Source: Mastigamoeba balamuthi (Eukaryota; Evosea; Mastigamoebida; Mastigamoebidae). From it: a stretch of DNA of 42,637 nucleotides. Shown piece after piece: positions 1 to 10,696 of the stretch; the stretch's first letter is position 1, and each line of letters begins with the position of its first letter. Made by a program: the position numbers and the translations under genes. Location of the stretch: assembly GCA_902651635.1 (NCBI GenBank), contig CACRSC010000083.1, positions 55,986 to 98,622 of the forward strand, given 5' to 3'. The notes below the pieces were generated by a model that was not told the origin of the DNA, made no database searches, and was given only the letters and a program-made list of their open reading frames with translations.

Positions 1-1326
1 TGTTCAGGTCGGTGTACCAGTAGAGCTGCCCGTTGATGGTGCACTTGACCGTGTCCTGCAGCTTGTCTGTGGCCTGCAGCTGGACCTCGAGCTCCCAGCG
101 GTCCCTCTCGTTATCGTGCTGGACCCACTTGAGGGCGCCGTCGACCCAGTTGTTGTTGATGGCGTAGTGGGCGTAGCACGACGTGCCCGCGGCGGGGCCG
201 AGCATGCCCGTCTTGCCGGGCGTCAGCGTCCACAGCGTGATGCGGGCGACCGGGTTGCTGGCGGGCAGCTTGAAGGGATTTACTGTCGGTTCGGGAACCA
301 GCCTCATCTCGGCGGGGGGCAGCGGCTTGAAGCTGTCGCTGGACGTGTCGGGCGTGTCGGCCACGAACTGGAAGTTGCCCCTCAGGGAGGGGTACATGTC
401 GTTGGCCCACACCTGCCGCGACTTGTACATGCAGAACGCCGTCCCCTCGAGCGTCGAGCCGGGCGGCATGGGCTTGGTGGCCTGCCACACGTCGTAGTCG
501 CCGTCGTCGCGGATGAACTTGAAGGCGTCGAGCGAGGCAGAGGACTCGTCCCAGGGCTGGTGCTTGAACGTGCAGCGGACGCTGGAGGGGCCCGGGCCGA
601 TCTCCCCCGGGGTGTACGACTGCGGCGCGCCACGTCAGCGAGCACCGGGCCGAGCACTGAGAGCGGTGTGCGTACCCTGATGGTGACGGTGGCGATGGGG
701 TTCGAGTGCGAGATGTGGACGATGGCGCTCGGTTTGGGGTCAATCGTGTAGCTGAACAACGACTGGCGCTGTGCGCGAACGGCGGGCGCGTCGTCGGCCC
801 AGTGCACCGACCCGTCGTCCAGCACGCAGCGGGCGGTCGTCGACAGCGAGCTTCCCTGCGGCACGGGCGACGTCGGCTGCCCAAAGCGAGACAGAATGGA
901 AGCCCANGCCTGTGGCCACCAGCTCCATCCGGGCGTCGGCCGAGGTCGACCACGCGTCGAGCGTGTAGTGAAGTACGACGCTGGAGGCGTCCATGCCATT
1001 CACCTGCAGAAGGCCTGGGGTTTGAGCAGCTGCCGATCCTTCCAAACTTGAACCCTATCCCACACCCGCCGGGTGCACGGCATTTCGGTGTGACACGTGC
1101 CCGCCCAGGAACAGGCAGCCCAACTGGGGACTCGCGGTGGGAAGGGGGGACTCACAGCGTAGACAACTGGGGTGAGGTCGTTCGAGGGATGAGCTCTGCC
1201 GGCACCGATGGAATCCGGGTTCGGGATGGGCATGGTGTAGCGGCGGACGAAACGGTGCGAGGTCGCAGCATCAGCAAACGCGAACACGAGTGTGAAGAGG
1301 AGAGCGAGTGTTGTGTGGTGGGTCAT
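1..1326 (-). CDS. Secreted protein with duplicated domain, C-terminus outside window
   Basis: Three exons on the minus strand: 1156-1326, 676-1003 and <1-620, separated by GTGAGT...TGCAG (152 nt) and GTACGC...CGCAG (55 nt) introns, both phase 0. The start ATG at 1326 opens a typical signal peptide (MTHHTTLALLFTLVFAFADA), so the protein should enter the secretory pathway. Exon 3 contains two related segments, one starting near 'SNPIATVTIRSYTPGEIG' and one near 'SNPVARITLWTLTPGKTG', which suggests a tandem beta-rich domain. I recognise no named family. Exon 2 carries an ambiguous base at 907; the frame is open only if that base is surplus, because 328 nt is one more than a whole number of codons. 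The C-terminus lies beyond position 1. Signal peptide and exons are seen; the surface or extracellular role is inferred. Confidence 0.6.
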
Positions 1327-2518
1327 TTTCCGCAGGGGGTGAGGCAGCGGGCAGGCAGGCACGCTCTTCGCAAGCAACGAGGAAACAACAGCAAACAGAA
1401 GCGCAACGGGGGGTGGAGGATGTACAGCAAAGACACAACAGCGGCGCTGAAAAGAAAAACAACAAGGCAAAGTGGCAGTACAGCGGCCGAAAGTACAGCC
1501 GTTGGTGACGCAGGACGTGCACCCCGAGATGTCTGGAGAATTTCCTGGTTTTCTTCGGCGGGTCTCAACAGGCCTGCGGGCGCCTGCTGCTGTGCCCGTT
1601 TTTCCTGAACTCGCCGTGTCCGCCCCCTGCGTGCGTTCCAGTGCGGCGGTGAGTTACTCACATTCGGGTTCTCCCTCGGAGGCTGTGATGGCCTGGCCGC
1701 CTCTGCTGCTGTGTCAACGCAGAGGGAGTAAGCGGGAGGAGACCACCTCCACAAGCGCAAAAACAAAGGCCCTGTACCAAAAACAGCCAGTGGTGCACTG
1801 GCGCTACGCTGGCGGCTGCGGCGCAGGGGTGTGTGGGGGTCCACAGCCGCGGGCTCTGGAGGGAAGTGAGGTAGCCCCAAACCCAGGTCTCCCTTGGTGC
1901 GAGATCTCGCACGGGCGCTGCTGTATGGCGCAACAACAAGGCCATCCCAGTCACCCTAGAGACACGCGCCGTATCCGGAAACCTCTTTTGTTGTGTTTGG
2001 GCTCTGGGGCAGAGCACAGCGTCCTCGCACGCCCTCGGTAGCCGTGACTCTCTCCTCTCCGACCGTATGCCTCTACGTTCTTGCTGTCCTCAGTGCTTCC
2101 TGTGCACCCCCGAAGCCTGGCGAGTGGCCCACACAGTAATCTCAAAGGGCACTCCCACGCACTTCCAGCGCCGTTGCGGGGACCAAATTCTGACCCAGAG
2201 AGCTGCTGCCCTGCTACTGGCCGACGAAACTTCCAGGTCAGCTCTTCCGACGTCGCTGCTTGCGCGGGCGTTTCTGCCGCTTTTCCTCCCTTGGTGTGTT
2301 ACGGAGTTCGGGGCCGCACGGTGCACACCACCACCGCCTGAGCACACGCAAGCCATACCGATTTGCACCAGAGCGATTGGCCGTCTCAATGCGCACGCAA
2401 TGCGGCGGCAGCAAGAGACACTTGCCTCTGCTCCACTCTCGTATGAGCGCTATCATCTATCTATCTCTACCTCGTGTTGTGCTCGCGGGCGGGCGTGTGG
2501 TGTTTCCGTCGTAGCTCG
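1327..2518. other. Intergenic spacer, no gene seen
   Basis: About 1.2 kb between the start of the secreted-protein gene and the stop of the EME1-like gene. Several open frames exist, but all have the Arg/Pro/Ser-rich composition of chance frames in GC-rich DNA, and none joins through plausible splice sites. It should hold the promoter of the secreted-protein gene and the 3' end of the EME1-like gene. Confidence 0.5.
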
Positions 2519-4065
2519 TCAGTACAGAGGCTCCAAGGGGTTCGGCGAGAACAGCGCCTTGTACACCTTGCGCGACAGCGCGTGGCCCAGCGGCCTCGTC
2601 CCACCGCCATACGGCACGGCAATGTCCGCGAGCAGCAGCCCCTGTTCGACCCCCCGCAGCCGTCAGCCCCGCCGAGGAGAGCGCAAACGGGAGCGGGGAG
2701 TGAGGGGGTGAGGGGCTCGTGTACCCTCTGCGACTCTGTGAGGGCCGGGTCGCTGTACGCCCGCATGAGCGAGTCCACCGTGGGGTAGAACTTGGTGACG
2801 CCCTTGGCCGAGCGCTCGCTCATGCCGGGCACCTGCGCGAGCATCGCGGCCCACACGTCGGCCAGGCCCGCGAGCGCCCTGCTGGGCCGCGCTGCCTGCG
2901 AGCAGAACCTCGTCGGGTCCCTGCGCCTGAACGGCTCCTCGGCGACCGCCCTCGTCACCGACGCCACGTACGACGCGCTCTCGGCCGCGTCGCGCGTCCA
3001 CACGACGCTGCAGCTGAACTCCGACTCGGCCCGGACCAGCGCGGGCTGCACGTGCGACTCGAGCGTCGCCGCCGAGCGCCCGCGCTGCAGGCGGGACCGC
3101 AGGCTGCTGGGCGTCGCGCCCTCGACCACCAGCGACAGCCGCGCGTTGGGCCACGCCTCGCACGCGGGCCGCAGCAGCGCGTCGACCCCTCGCTCGTCGC
3201 GCATCAGGGCGTCGACAAACTCGTCCTGGACGCGTTGGAGATGCGGTGGGTGGGGGGGCTCGGTCTCGGCGAGAAAGGGCGGAATCGGTGCGAGAGCTGC
3301 CGGGTGGACGCACGGCGGTGGCGTAGAGGACGACGAAGGGGGCGTCCTCGAGGTCGCTGGGCGGTATGGGTGACGCCGTGTGCGTGCTCAGCAGAGCAGC
3401 GGACGCTTTTCGCACGCGGCGCCACGCGATCGCTCCTCTGCGGCGGTGGGAAGGGGCCCGGCCAGCGATGAGTCAAGTGATTTTTGTACCGCCAGATCTA
3501 CTCTTTGCCTGCGTTGCGTCACAGTTCCCAGCAGGCCTACTGTTTGCCTGCGTTGCGTCACAGTTCCAGGCAGACACAAAGAAAAGGCTGGCTGGCAGGC
3601 AGCGCACCGCGCAGGGGACTTGAACGAGCGGACAGGCATCCCGCAGGACTCGAGCATCGGCCTGAGGCACGTGCAGGGCGGGTCGTCGAGCAGCACGACG
3701 AGCGCGCCCCTGGCGGCCAGCGACAGCGCGTCCCAGCGTTCCCTCGTGCCCGCCCGCCTCACACCCGCCCCCGCAGGAGGCTCTGGGCGGCCGTCGACCC
3801 TCCGCTTCTTCTCCTTGGGCGGGGGCGAGTACTCCTCTACGGGGTCTGCTTGTGGTTGTGCGGTGTCGTCGACCGGGGCCACCAACGGTGGTGACAGTGG
3901 TGGTGCCTCTGGGGTGCCGCCCGCGTCGTCGTCTTCGGGCTGGGTGAGGTCGATGAGGGAGACGTCGGCGTCTGGGTCGGGGATGGCCGGCACTGAGGGC
4001 GGCGGGGTGTCGGGGTCCGGGTCGTCTGTCTGTGTCAGGTCGATCGTCTCGTCGAGGTTGCACAT
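2519..4065 (-). CDS. EME1: EME1/MMS4-like ERCC4-fold subunit of the MUS81 structure-specific endonuclease
   Basis: Four exons: 3608-4065, 3314-3356, 2725-3225 and 2519-2641 (374 aa). Introns are 251, 88, 83 nt; each begins GTGCGC, GTGCGT or GTACAC. After the acidic N-terminus the protein follows the EME1 pattern: 'GALVVLLDDPPCTCL', 'DAPFVVLYATA', 'RLSLVVEG', 'RAVAEEPFRR', then the helix-hairpin-helix part with 'QVPGMSERSAKGVTKFYPT' and the C-terminal 'LLADIAVPYG'. The catalytic ERKxxxD motif of MUS81 is absent, as in EME1, so this is probably the non-catalytic partner that helps MUS81 cut replication-fork and recombination intermediates in the nucleus. The N-terminus has two IDLT motifs followed by acidic residues that resemble SUMO-interacting motifs. 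The gene is divergent from the CARMIL-like gene. Family call is from pattern recall; exon 1/2 junction is the least certain. Confidence 0.8.
3504..3567. repeat. 25-bp direct repeat inside EME1 intron 1
   Basis: A 25-bp word beginning TTTGCCTGCGTTGCGTCACA occurs at 3504-3528 and again, identical, at 3543-3567 (39-bp spacing). Both copies lie in the long first intron of the EME1-like gene. It looks like a recent local duplication. Confidence 0.8.
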
Positions 4066-4305
4066 TGCGCGGGAAGAGAATAAGATTTGTTCCGGATACG
4101 GGAATCGTATCTACTAGATATTTGGCGATAAGCTTGGAGGTCCTTGCGCTGTTGTTCGCACGCGAACATGCCCTAGATAGATTGCGTGGCTTGACGGCTC
4201 GACATGAACGCACGAATGGCAGAGATTGCTCATCTTTGTGTGGAAGAGGATCTTCTAACCCGTCTCTTTTATCAAAAGCCTATCACCCATCCCAAGAGAC
4301 CAGCG
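4066..4305. promoter_or_regulatory. Shared divergent promoter region of EME1-like and CARMIL-like genes
   Basis: Only 240 bp separate the two start codons of these divergently transcribed genes, so both promoters must lie here or in the first exons. The stretch is AT-richer than its surroundings. I cannot assign a TATA box or a factor site with confidence. Two upstream in-frame ATGs (4204, 4216) would extend the CARMIL-like protein by 34 or 30 residues of unconvincing sequence. Confidence 0.4.
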
Positions 4306-7300
4306 ATGGACGGCGGAGCCTCTCAATCCCCATCGCCCATCGAGCCCGAAGAGAGTGCGCTCTTTTGCGCTGCCCCTTTGAGTGCTCGTTTGGCTCGTTT
4401 GCAGGCCCGAGGGCCCCGCCGACGCCTTTCCTTTTCTCTTATTGACTGTTGGTTTTCCTGCTGCGGCCCACCACACCCTCACTGACCGCCCACACCACAG
4501 GCGCCTTCGTCGCGCAGCTCGTGGCCAAGTGGTCGCGCTACGGCGAGGAGTGCCTGTTCACCGACGTCGTGCGCGAGCCCGCGGACAGGCGCGGAAAGCC
4601 CGACCCCGAGTGCGTCTTCGCCGTGGGCAGGTACCGCTGCTGGCTCACCACGCGCGGCAAGAAGCCCAAGCTCGCCCGCGAGTTCCCCATCTACGACGTC
4701 GACTCCATCGTCGCCACCGTCGAGAAGGCACGCTGCGGTTTTCCCACCCCCCCAGCCCTCCAAAGAGCCCCCTTTGCCCCCTCTGGGCCGGCCGTCCGTC
4801 TCTCCGATCGATCCCCCGTCTGCTCGGGGTTGCCAGATGCTCACCCGCACCTCTCGTGCAGCACGAGGTGACGCTCAACATGAAGGTGTCGTGCAAGGAG
4901 AAGCCCGTGCGCCTGATCACCATCAGGGAGTCGGGCATCGTGCGGGCGGTCCACACCTCGTTCAACGCAATCTCGTTCGGCTTCCCCGAGGACTACCTGC
5001 GCATCGAATGCATCGGCTTCCCGTGAGCCTTCCCAGCAGCCCCCATCCTGCGCTCTCTCTCTCTCTGACGCTACTGCGGCCAGTGCACCCGCTGTGCCAG
5101 CGATGAAGGAGGACGCGGCGGAGGGGTTCATGGACAACTACCACGCGTGGTGCGCGTACTACAGCGTGCCGCCCGTCAGAGAGATCGAGTTCTTCGTCAA
5201 GTCGCTGTTCACCGCCGGGGTCAACGAGCTGGACCTCACGTGCTGCCCTGCGATCGACCCGGAGCCCGACCGCACGACACAGCTCGACTTCACGCCCGTC
5301 CTGGCCGCTCTGCGCTACGACGAGTCCTTCCGCGGCCTGACCGTGGCGGACTCGCACGGGGCGATGTCGATGCTGGCGCAGGTGATGCAGACCAACGCGT
5401 TCCTCACGAGGATCGTGGCGTCTGGAGTGGGCGCGGGCGAGCAGCAGGTCGTGGAGCTCTGCGAGGCTCTCCGCAGGAACGAGGACCACGCCGTGCAGGT
5501 CCTCGACATCTCGCACAACTCTGGGTGCATTCAGCAGCGCTCCGCCCCGGAGATCTACAAGGCGATCGTCACGCACAAGCACGCCCTGCTCGAGCTCAAT
5601 CTCAGCTACTGCGCGATGCCCGTGCGATCGACCAGGCTGTGCTCCCGCCCGCGCAGCTGACTGACGACAACACCCATCAGGCGAAAGCAGTGCAGATGGT
5701 CCTGCAGGCGCTGAACGACAACCCGAAGATGTCTCTCGGCCTGCAGCACCTGAACCTCAGTGGAAACCGGGTCGAGCTCCTCGGGTCGCAGGAGCTGGAC
5801 AAGTGGTTCAGCACGCTCAAGGCGTACTCCAAGCTCAAGTTCGTAGCTGCTGCGCACAATCCGCCCACTCATCAGCTGCCGCCAGATACCTCTTCCTGAG
5901 GGACACCAACGTCGTGCTGCCAGCCCTGACACACCTTAAGAACCTGCAAGAGATCGCAGAGCTCGACCTCGCGGAGAACAAGCTCGACAGACCGGCGGTG
6001 GACCTGCTCGCCTCCTTCCTTGAGGTTGCTCGCAAACCCCCGCCAGTTTTCTTCTAACGCAGCTCCCAGCTCACTCCCAGCCTGAGGAAGCTCGACGTGT
6101 CTGACACCGGCCTGACCTACGAGGGGGGTCTCGGGAAGCTGTTCTCGTCGCTCCGAGCGAACCAGAAGAGCTTATCCGTGAAGCTCGTGCTCAAGGGGAA
6201 CCCGGAACTCCGCAACGAGCTGTCGTCCAAGGACCTCGCGGCCCTCGCCCCCAGGATTTCGTCGCTGGACCTCACGGGCCTGCGCTTCCGCGAGGCTCTG
6301 TGGGTCGACGTCATCAACGCGGCCGCGAAGATGGAGGGGCTGACCGAGGTGGTGCTGAGGAACACCCTGGCGAGGCCCTCGACGTTCAGGCCCTGCATAC
6401 AGGCCCTCGTGGCTCTGGCGCAGAACCCGTCCGTCACCACGATCGACATCTCCGAGGGCACCGGGCGCACGATCGTTGTCCCGTTCCTCGAGTCCCTTCG
6501 CGGCAACACCTCGCTCAAGAACCTCAACATAGCAGACAACGGGGTGCGCTGGTTCTCTCACCCACCAGCACAAGAAGCCACTCTCACTCCCGGGATTGCA
6601 GCTCGGCGACTTTGGGGCAGCAGCAATCGCCGACTTGCTGATCTCCAACAAGACTCTTGCCTGCCTTGAGGCGGACAACAACCAGATCAAAACGCAGGGG
6701 CTTCTGGTAAGCCATTTGGCTCTCTGGCTGTTGGCTTCCTCACTGACCGCGTACAGATCATCGCCGCGGCGTTCTCGGTGAACAAGACACTGCTGAAGCT
6801 GGAGGTGTGGGACGACATATCTCGCCTGTTTGTCGGATCCTCCGGCAGCACCCGCGCGAGGCTTGTGAGCACTGTCGACAACCTCCAGCGTTGCCTGCAG
6901 CGCAACAGCAATGCGGCAATCGGTGAGTACTTCCCACGCCACTCCGGTCGCTGCAGCGCTCAGCAGACCTTCTGCAGAGTACTGGCAGCCGTCGGCGCAG
7001 CGGCTCGCTGAGTGCAACACAAAGACGCCGCAGGACGTGTCCGGCTTCGGGACGATTCCGGCGTTCCTGCAGGAGAAGGCCTTCATCACGATGCAGGACG
7101 TCCCGAACCTCCTCCGCAGGAACTCGATTCCCGTTGCAGAGCCGCCCGCGGCGCCGCAGGAGAGCAGCGCCTGCGCCGCCGCTCCTCCCCAGAGGACCTC
7201 TCTTTCGCCCACGCTGCAGCCTCCGAAGCTCTCCTTGCCGCCCACGCTCACCGTGGCTTCCGATCTGTCGCCCAAGGCCCCCGTCTCCCCGCCGAGGCCC

Positions 7301-8143
7301 GTTCTTGCCGCCCCGCCGCCGCTTGCCGCCCCCGCCGCCGCGGTGGCCGTGTCGCCCAGGAGCGGGTGCGAGGAGGCCCCGTCGGACCTGGCCATGATGA
7401 TGCCGCCTCCCCGCAACCCCGCGCCCAAGCCACCAGGCCCTGCTCCGAGGCCGCCGGGAATGCTGGCAGGCCCCGCCGCGGCCAAGCCCGCGCCCCCTCA
7501 GGCCACACCTGCGGAAGCGGGCGCCGCACCTGCTGCTGGTGCTACCACCGCTGCGGTGCCGATGCCTACGCCTGCTGCTCAGCCAGCGGCCGCCACTGGC
7601 GGCACTCCCCCCGGCGCCACGTCGCCAAAGCTGATACCGCAGATCGCGGGTGCTACCGCTAGTGCGGGATCGCCCTCGTCTGGCGGCTCGCCCTCGACCT
7701 CGGCGGGGGCGTCACAGCCAAGGGTTTTCCGGATGCTCCCCAAGCCCGGCGAGCGACCTTTGCCGCCTGCTGCGGGCCAGACACGCCAGCCAAAGCCTCC
7801 CCCTCCTGTGCTCGCCACCCCACCGGCTCTCGCTTTGCCAGTCGCAGCTTTCTCGCAACCCCAGCCGCAGCAGCCTCAGCAGCCGCAGCAGCAGCCGCAA
7901 GAGGAGAAGCCCAAGAGCCCGCGGGCTGCAAACAGTCCTGCCGGCGATCTCGACGGGGACACCAGCAGCGGCACTCCGAGCCCGAGAACGCACAAGCACA
8001 AGCACGAGCACGGGGAGCACAAGAGGTCGGGCTCGCGAGCGCACAAGAAGCACGACAGCGACAAGTCAAAGGAGCAGGAGGTGCAACCCGCGCAGCAGGC
8101 GGCGCCAGTAAACCTTGCCAAGTCCGCGGAAGGCTCCTCGTGA
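4306..8143 (+). CDS. CARMIL-like protein (PH-like domain, leucine-rich repeats, proline-rich tail)
   Basis: Ten exons: 4306-4354, 4501-4727, 4862-5022, 5084-5621, 5681-5823, 5886-6024, 6070-6543, 6602-6706, 6757-6922, 6978-8143 (1055 aa). Residues about 17-150 match the CARMIL PH-like domain, with strands such as 'VTLNMKVSCKEKPVRLITI'. Residues about 165-665 are RNase-inhibitor-type leucine-rich repeats ('LQHLNLSGNRV', 'IAELDLAENKL', 'LKNLNIADNG', 'LACLEADNNQI'). The tail is proline-rich with PxxP runs ('NPAPKPPGPAPRPPG') and ends in a His/Lys-rich segment. CARMILs (Acan125, Dictyostelium p116) bind capping protein, Arp2/3 and the SH3 domain of class I myosin at the plasma membrane. I do not see the capping-protein interaction motif (LxHxTxxRPK). 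The intron after exon 2 is GC-AG. Exon 5/6 uses donor GTACTC at 5824 because it alone keeps the frame; the natural LRR register suggests a junction a few codons later. The start at 4306 is the most conservative. Confidence 0.72.
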
Positions 8144-8263
8144 ATGCCCACCGCCTAACAGTGTGGTGGCTCGTCCCTCCACTACCCGCACGCACCACAC
8201 CACCGATTAAGGGAGAAAGCACGGTGATATTAGCTGCGTGCTGGAACCGCAGGCAACCCGGCT

Positions 8264-9674
8264 TTACTTCTTTTGCTGCGCGCCAGACGGCTGCTTCTTG
8301 AAGTTGAGGAGCACAGGATAAATGAAGTTCAAGGCAGCGTCGATGTCCTGGCGAGTCTGGAGCGGGCAGCAATTAGAGGCGGGCAGCAAAGACAGCGGGG
8401 TACTCGCCTTGGCTCCGGTCAGAACGATCTTTCCCGAGACGAAGATGAGGAGGACGACCTTGGGGTTCATGACCCTGAAGACGAGGCCGGGGAAAATCTC
8501 GGGCTCGTACTAGAGGCGGGCAGGGTGAGTCGTTGGGCCAGCAGTCTGCAGGCGCCAGATGGGCTGTACCTTGCACCACTGTGGCTGCGAGGTCGCGAGG
8601 GCCTCGAGGCGGATGGGGAACTTGAGGTCGCACGAGGCGACAATGTTCTGAACCTTGAAGTCGATGAACTTGGCGCTGGTGTACCCGAGCTGTGGGGGGG
8701 AGCAGCGAGACAGTGGGCGACGAGGCCAACCGCGTTAGCAGCGCGTCCGCGGCCCACTCCGGGCAGAGGGTGGGCTGCCGTGCCTTCTGGATGATGCGGG
8801 CGTATTTCTTGGCGGCAAGCTTGGAGCTGTCCTCGGTCTTGGCTCCTGTGGGGCGTGGCGTTAAGGCAGGCAGGCCACGAGGTCGCCGCTCACCTGTGCA
8901 GACCATCTTGCCGGACCGGAAGATGAGGGCCGTGGTCTTGGGCTCGCGGATGCGCATGACGACAGCGGCAAACCTCTGCGCACATCACGAGGAGAGGAGA
9001 GTCGAGGAGAGGAGCGACACAATTGAGAGAGGGCTCAGCATTTAAAGGCGGGGGGCGCGAGCCACGGCAGACCTTGGGGTTGTACTCGGCGTTCCTCGCC
9101 TTGAGCGCGATCTCCTTCAGGTCCAGCTCCACGTTGAGGTTCACCGTCGACACAATGTTCCTGCAAGCCCCCGCGTGCTCCCCCACTTAATCTCGAAATA
9201 GATCTCGTAATTCCCCCCCCGTGTGCGCTCGCTGGGGCCGACGCACTGCAGCAGCGCCTGGATGCCGCCCCGCAGCTGCAGCACGTTGGCCGAGAGCGTC
9301 GACGGGGCGATCGTGTGCGGCGTCAGCGCGGGCGTCCGGGGCTGCGGGGCCGCTGCGGCCGGCGTCTGCGGCGTCGGCGCCCGGGCGTCGGCCTGCGGCG
9401 TCTCTGGCGCCGGTTTTATGTCGGTTTCGTCGCCTTCCTCGTCCTGGAAGTCGCCTGCGGCGCCCGGGGCGGGGCTGCTGCCGGCGGCGGGCGAGGGGTC
9501 GGTGAGGCCGGCGATGCTGAGGCCGCCGGTGACCATCGCGCGCATGAAGGCGCCCGGGTTCGACTCGACGCTGCGGCCGATGGGCAGCACGCCCTCAAAG
9601 TCCTCGTCCGCGTCCTCCGCGTCCTCGGACGGCGCCGCCGCCGCCGCTGCTGCCGACTCTGCGCTGCGCGACAT
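8264..9674 (-). CDS. TBP: TATA-box-binding protein
   Basis: Seven exons: 9247-9674, 9073-9160, 8894-8975, 8784-8845, 8570-8689, 8408-8509 and 8264-8356 (324 aa). The first about 140 residues are a low-complexity Ala/Pro/acidic N-terminus. The rest is the saddle-shaped core with its two repeats: '[18 protein letters not shown]', '[18 protein letters not shown]', '[18 protein letters not shown]', then '[17 protein letters not shown]', '[17 protein letters not shown]' and '[17 protein letters not shown]'. The four DNA-intercalating phenylalanine positions are present. TBP nucleates preinitiation complexes of RNA polymerases I, II and III in the nucleus. Because the protein is so conserved, the splice junctions are fixed; introns 4 (8690-8783) and 6 (8357-8407) must start with GC, not GT. 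Convergent with the CARMIL-like gene, 120 bp apart. Confidence 0.96.
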
Positions 9675-10001
9675 GTGTGTTGGGCCCTCGCTGGCTGTCT
9701 CTGGCGCCTCTGAAAAACTAGGGGCCAATCTTCTGATGGTGTGGGAAAATATCCGCGGATGTGACATCAGCAGCGAGATATTGTCGCAGGGGACATGATA
9801 TCGTGCTGCCTCTGCTTGAAAATAGGATTCAAGCCAAGTGACATCGCTCCATTCTAAAAGAGGAGGAAAGAACATAGTTGCGAGTAGGGTGTATCTCGGG
9901 AGGTGCCCGCACCCCATACGTATGGCAGACAGGAGGGGCCCATGCATAGTGGCCACACACGAGGAGGGCTTTGCTACTGCTTGCGAGGTGGTGGGAGGGC
10001 C
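9675..10001. other. Spacer between TBP start and Nudix stop
   Basis: 327 bp that should contain the TBP promoter and the 3' end of the Nudix gene. An in-frame extension upstream of the chosen TBP start exists (to about 9956) but has no recognisable conserved sequence. No clear regulatory site identified. Confidence 0.4.
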
Positions 10002-10696
10002 TCAGTTGTTGGCGTTGCCGGGTGCCGCGATGCGGAGGCCGAAGGTGTTGGCCGGCGAGCCCACGAACGACCGCATCGACGCGAACAGCTCGGGGGGCAG
10101 CGAGCCCACGGGCAGCCACTCCCACCCGCGGCACTTGGTCGGCTCCATGTTCACAGCCTCCTCGTCCTTGTCGACCTCCACCCGGAAGACTGGCGAGGAG
10201 GTGGGGAACCGCAGGCGAAATGAGCACAAAAGCATTTGCACATCCACACGGGTTGCTGGGAGAGAAGGCGGAGCCTGGAGAGACCAGCAAAAAGGGAGAG
10301 AACCGAGGGAGACTGGGGAGATTCGGGCTTGTTGTGTTGGCGCATAACTAAAGCCCAACACAGTTTACACAGTGGCGGCGGGAAAACCGAGCGGGGTGGG
10401 TGACCCTGGGGGATGAAAAACGGGTTACAGGTGACTGTGTAGAGTTTGCCGACTTCGGGGAGCGCGTCCTGGAACGCCGTGACGCGGGTCGCGGAGAGGG
10501 CGTGGAGGCCAGTCTCCTCCGCGAGCTCGCGGGCGACGGCGGCCTCGGGGGTCTCGCCCGCGTCGACTTTGCCGCCGGGCACCTGGCAGAACCCGGAGCC
10601 GCTGATGCCCAGGCGGCGGCCCATCAGGATGCACCTGCCCACGCCAGGGACCTCGCGCAGCACGACGGCTGCCACAGCGTCGCAGGGAACCAGCAT
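10002..10696 (-). CDS. Nudix hydrolase, NUDT15/MTH-like
   Basis: Two exons, 10429-10696 and 10002-10189, joined across a 239-nt GTAACC...GCCAG intron (151 aa). The complete Nudix box is visible: G42, E48, R56-E57, E60-E61, G63 (pattern Gx5Ex7REUxEExGU), coordinating the metal for pyrophosphate cleavage of nucleoside diphosphates linked to another moiety. The segment after the box ('NMEPTKCRGWEWLPVGSLP') resembles the end of NUDT15-type enzymes, where an NxEP...WEWxP stretch precedes the last helix, so a (d)NTP-pool sanitising role is a reasonable inference. The exact substrate cannot be read from sequence. The length is normal for the family. No targeting signal is apparent, so a cytosolic location is assumed. 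Confidence 0.82.

Noticed and set aside
1472-2041. Plus-strand open frame of 189 codons in the first spacer
   Set aside because: Chance-like Ser/Pro/Arg/Cys composition, no motif and no compatible splice partners.
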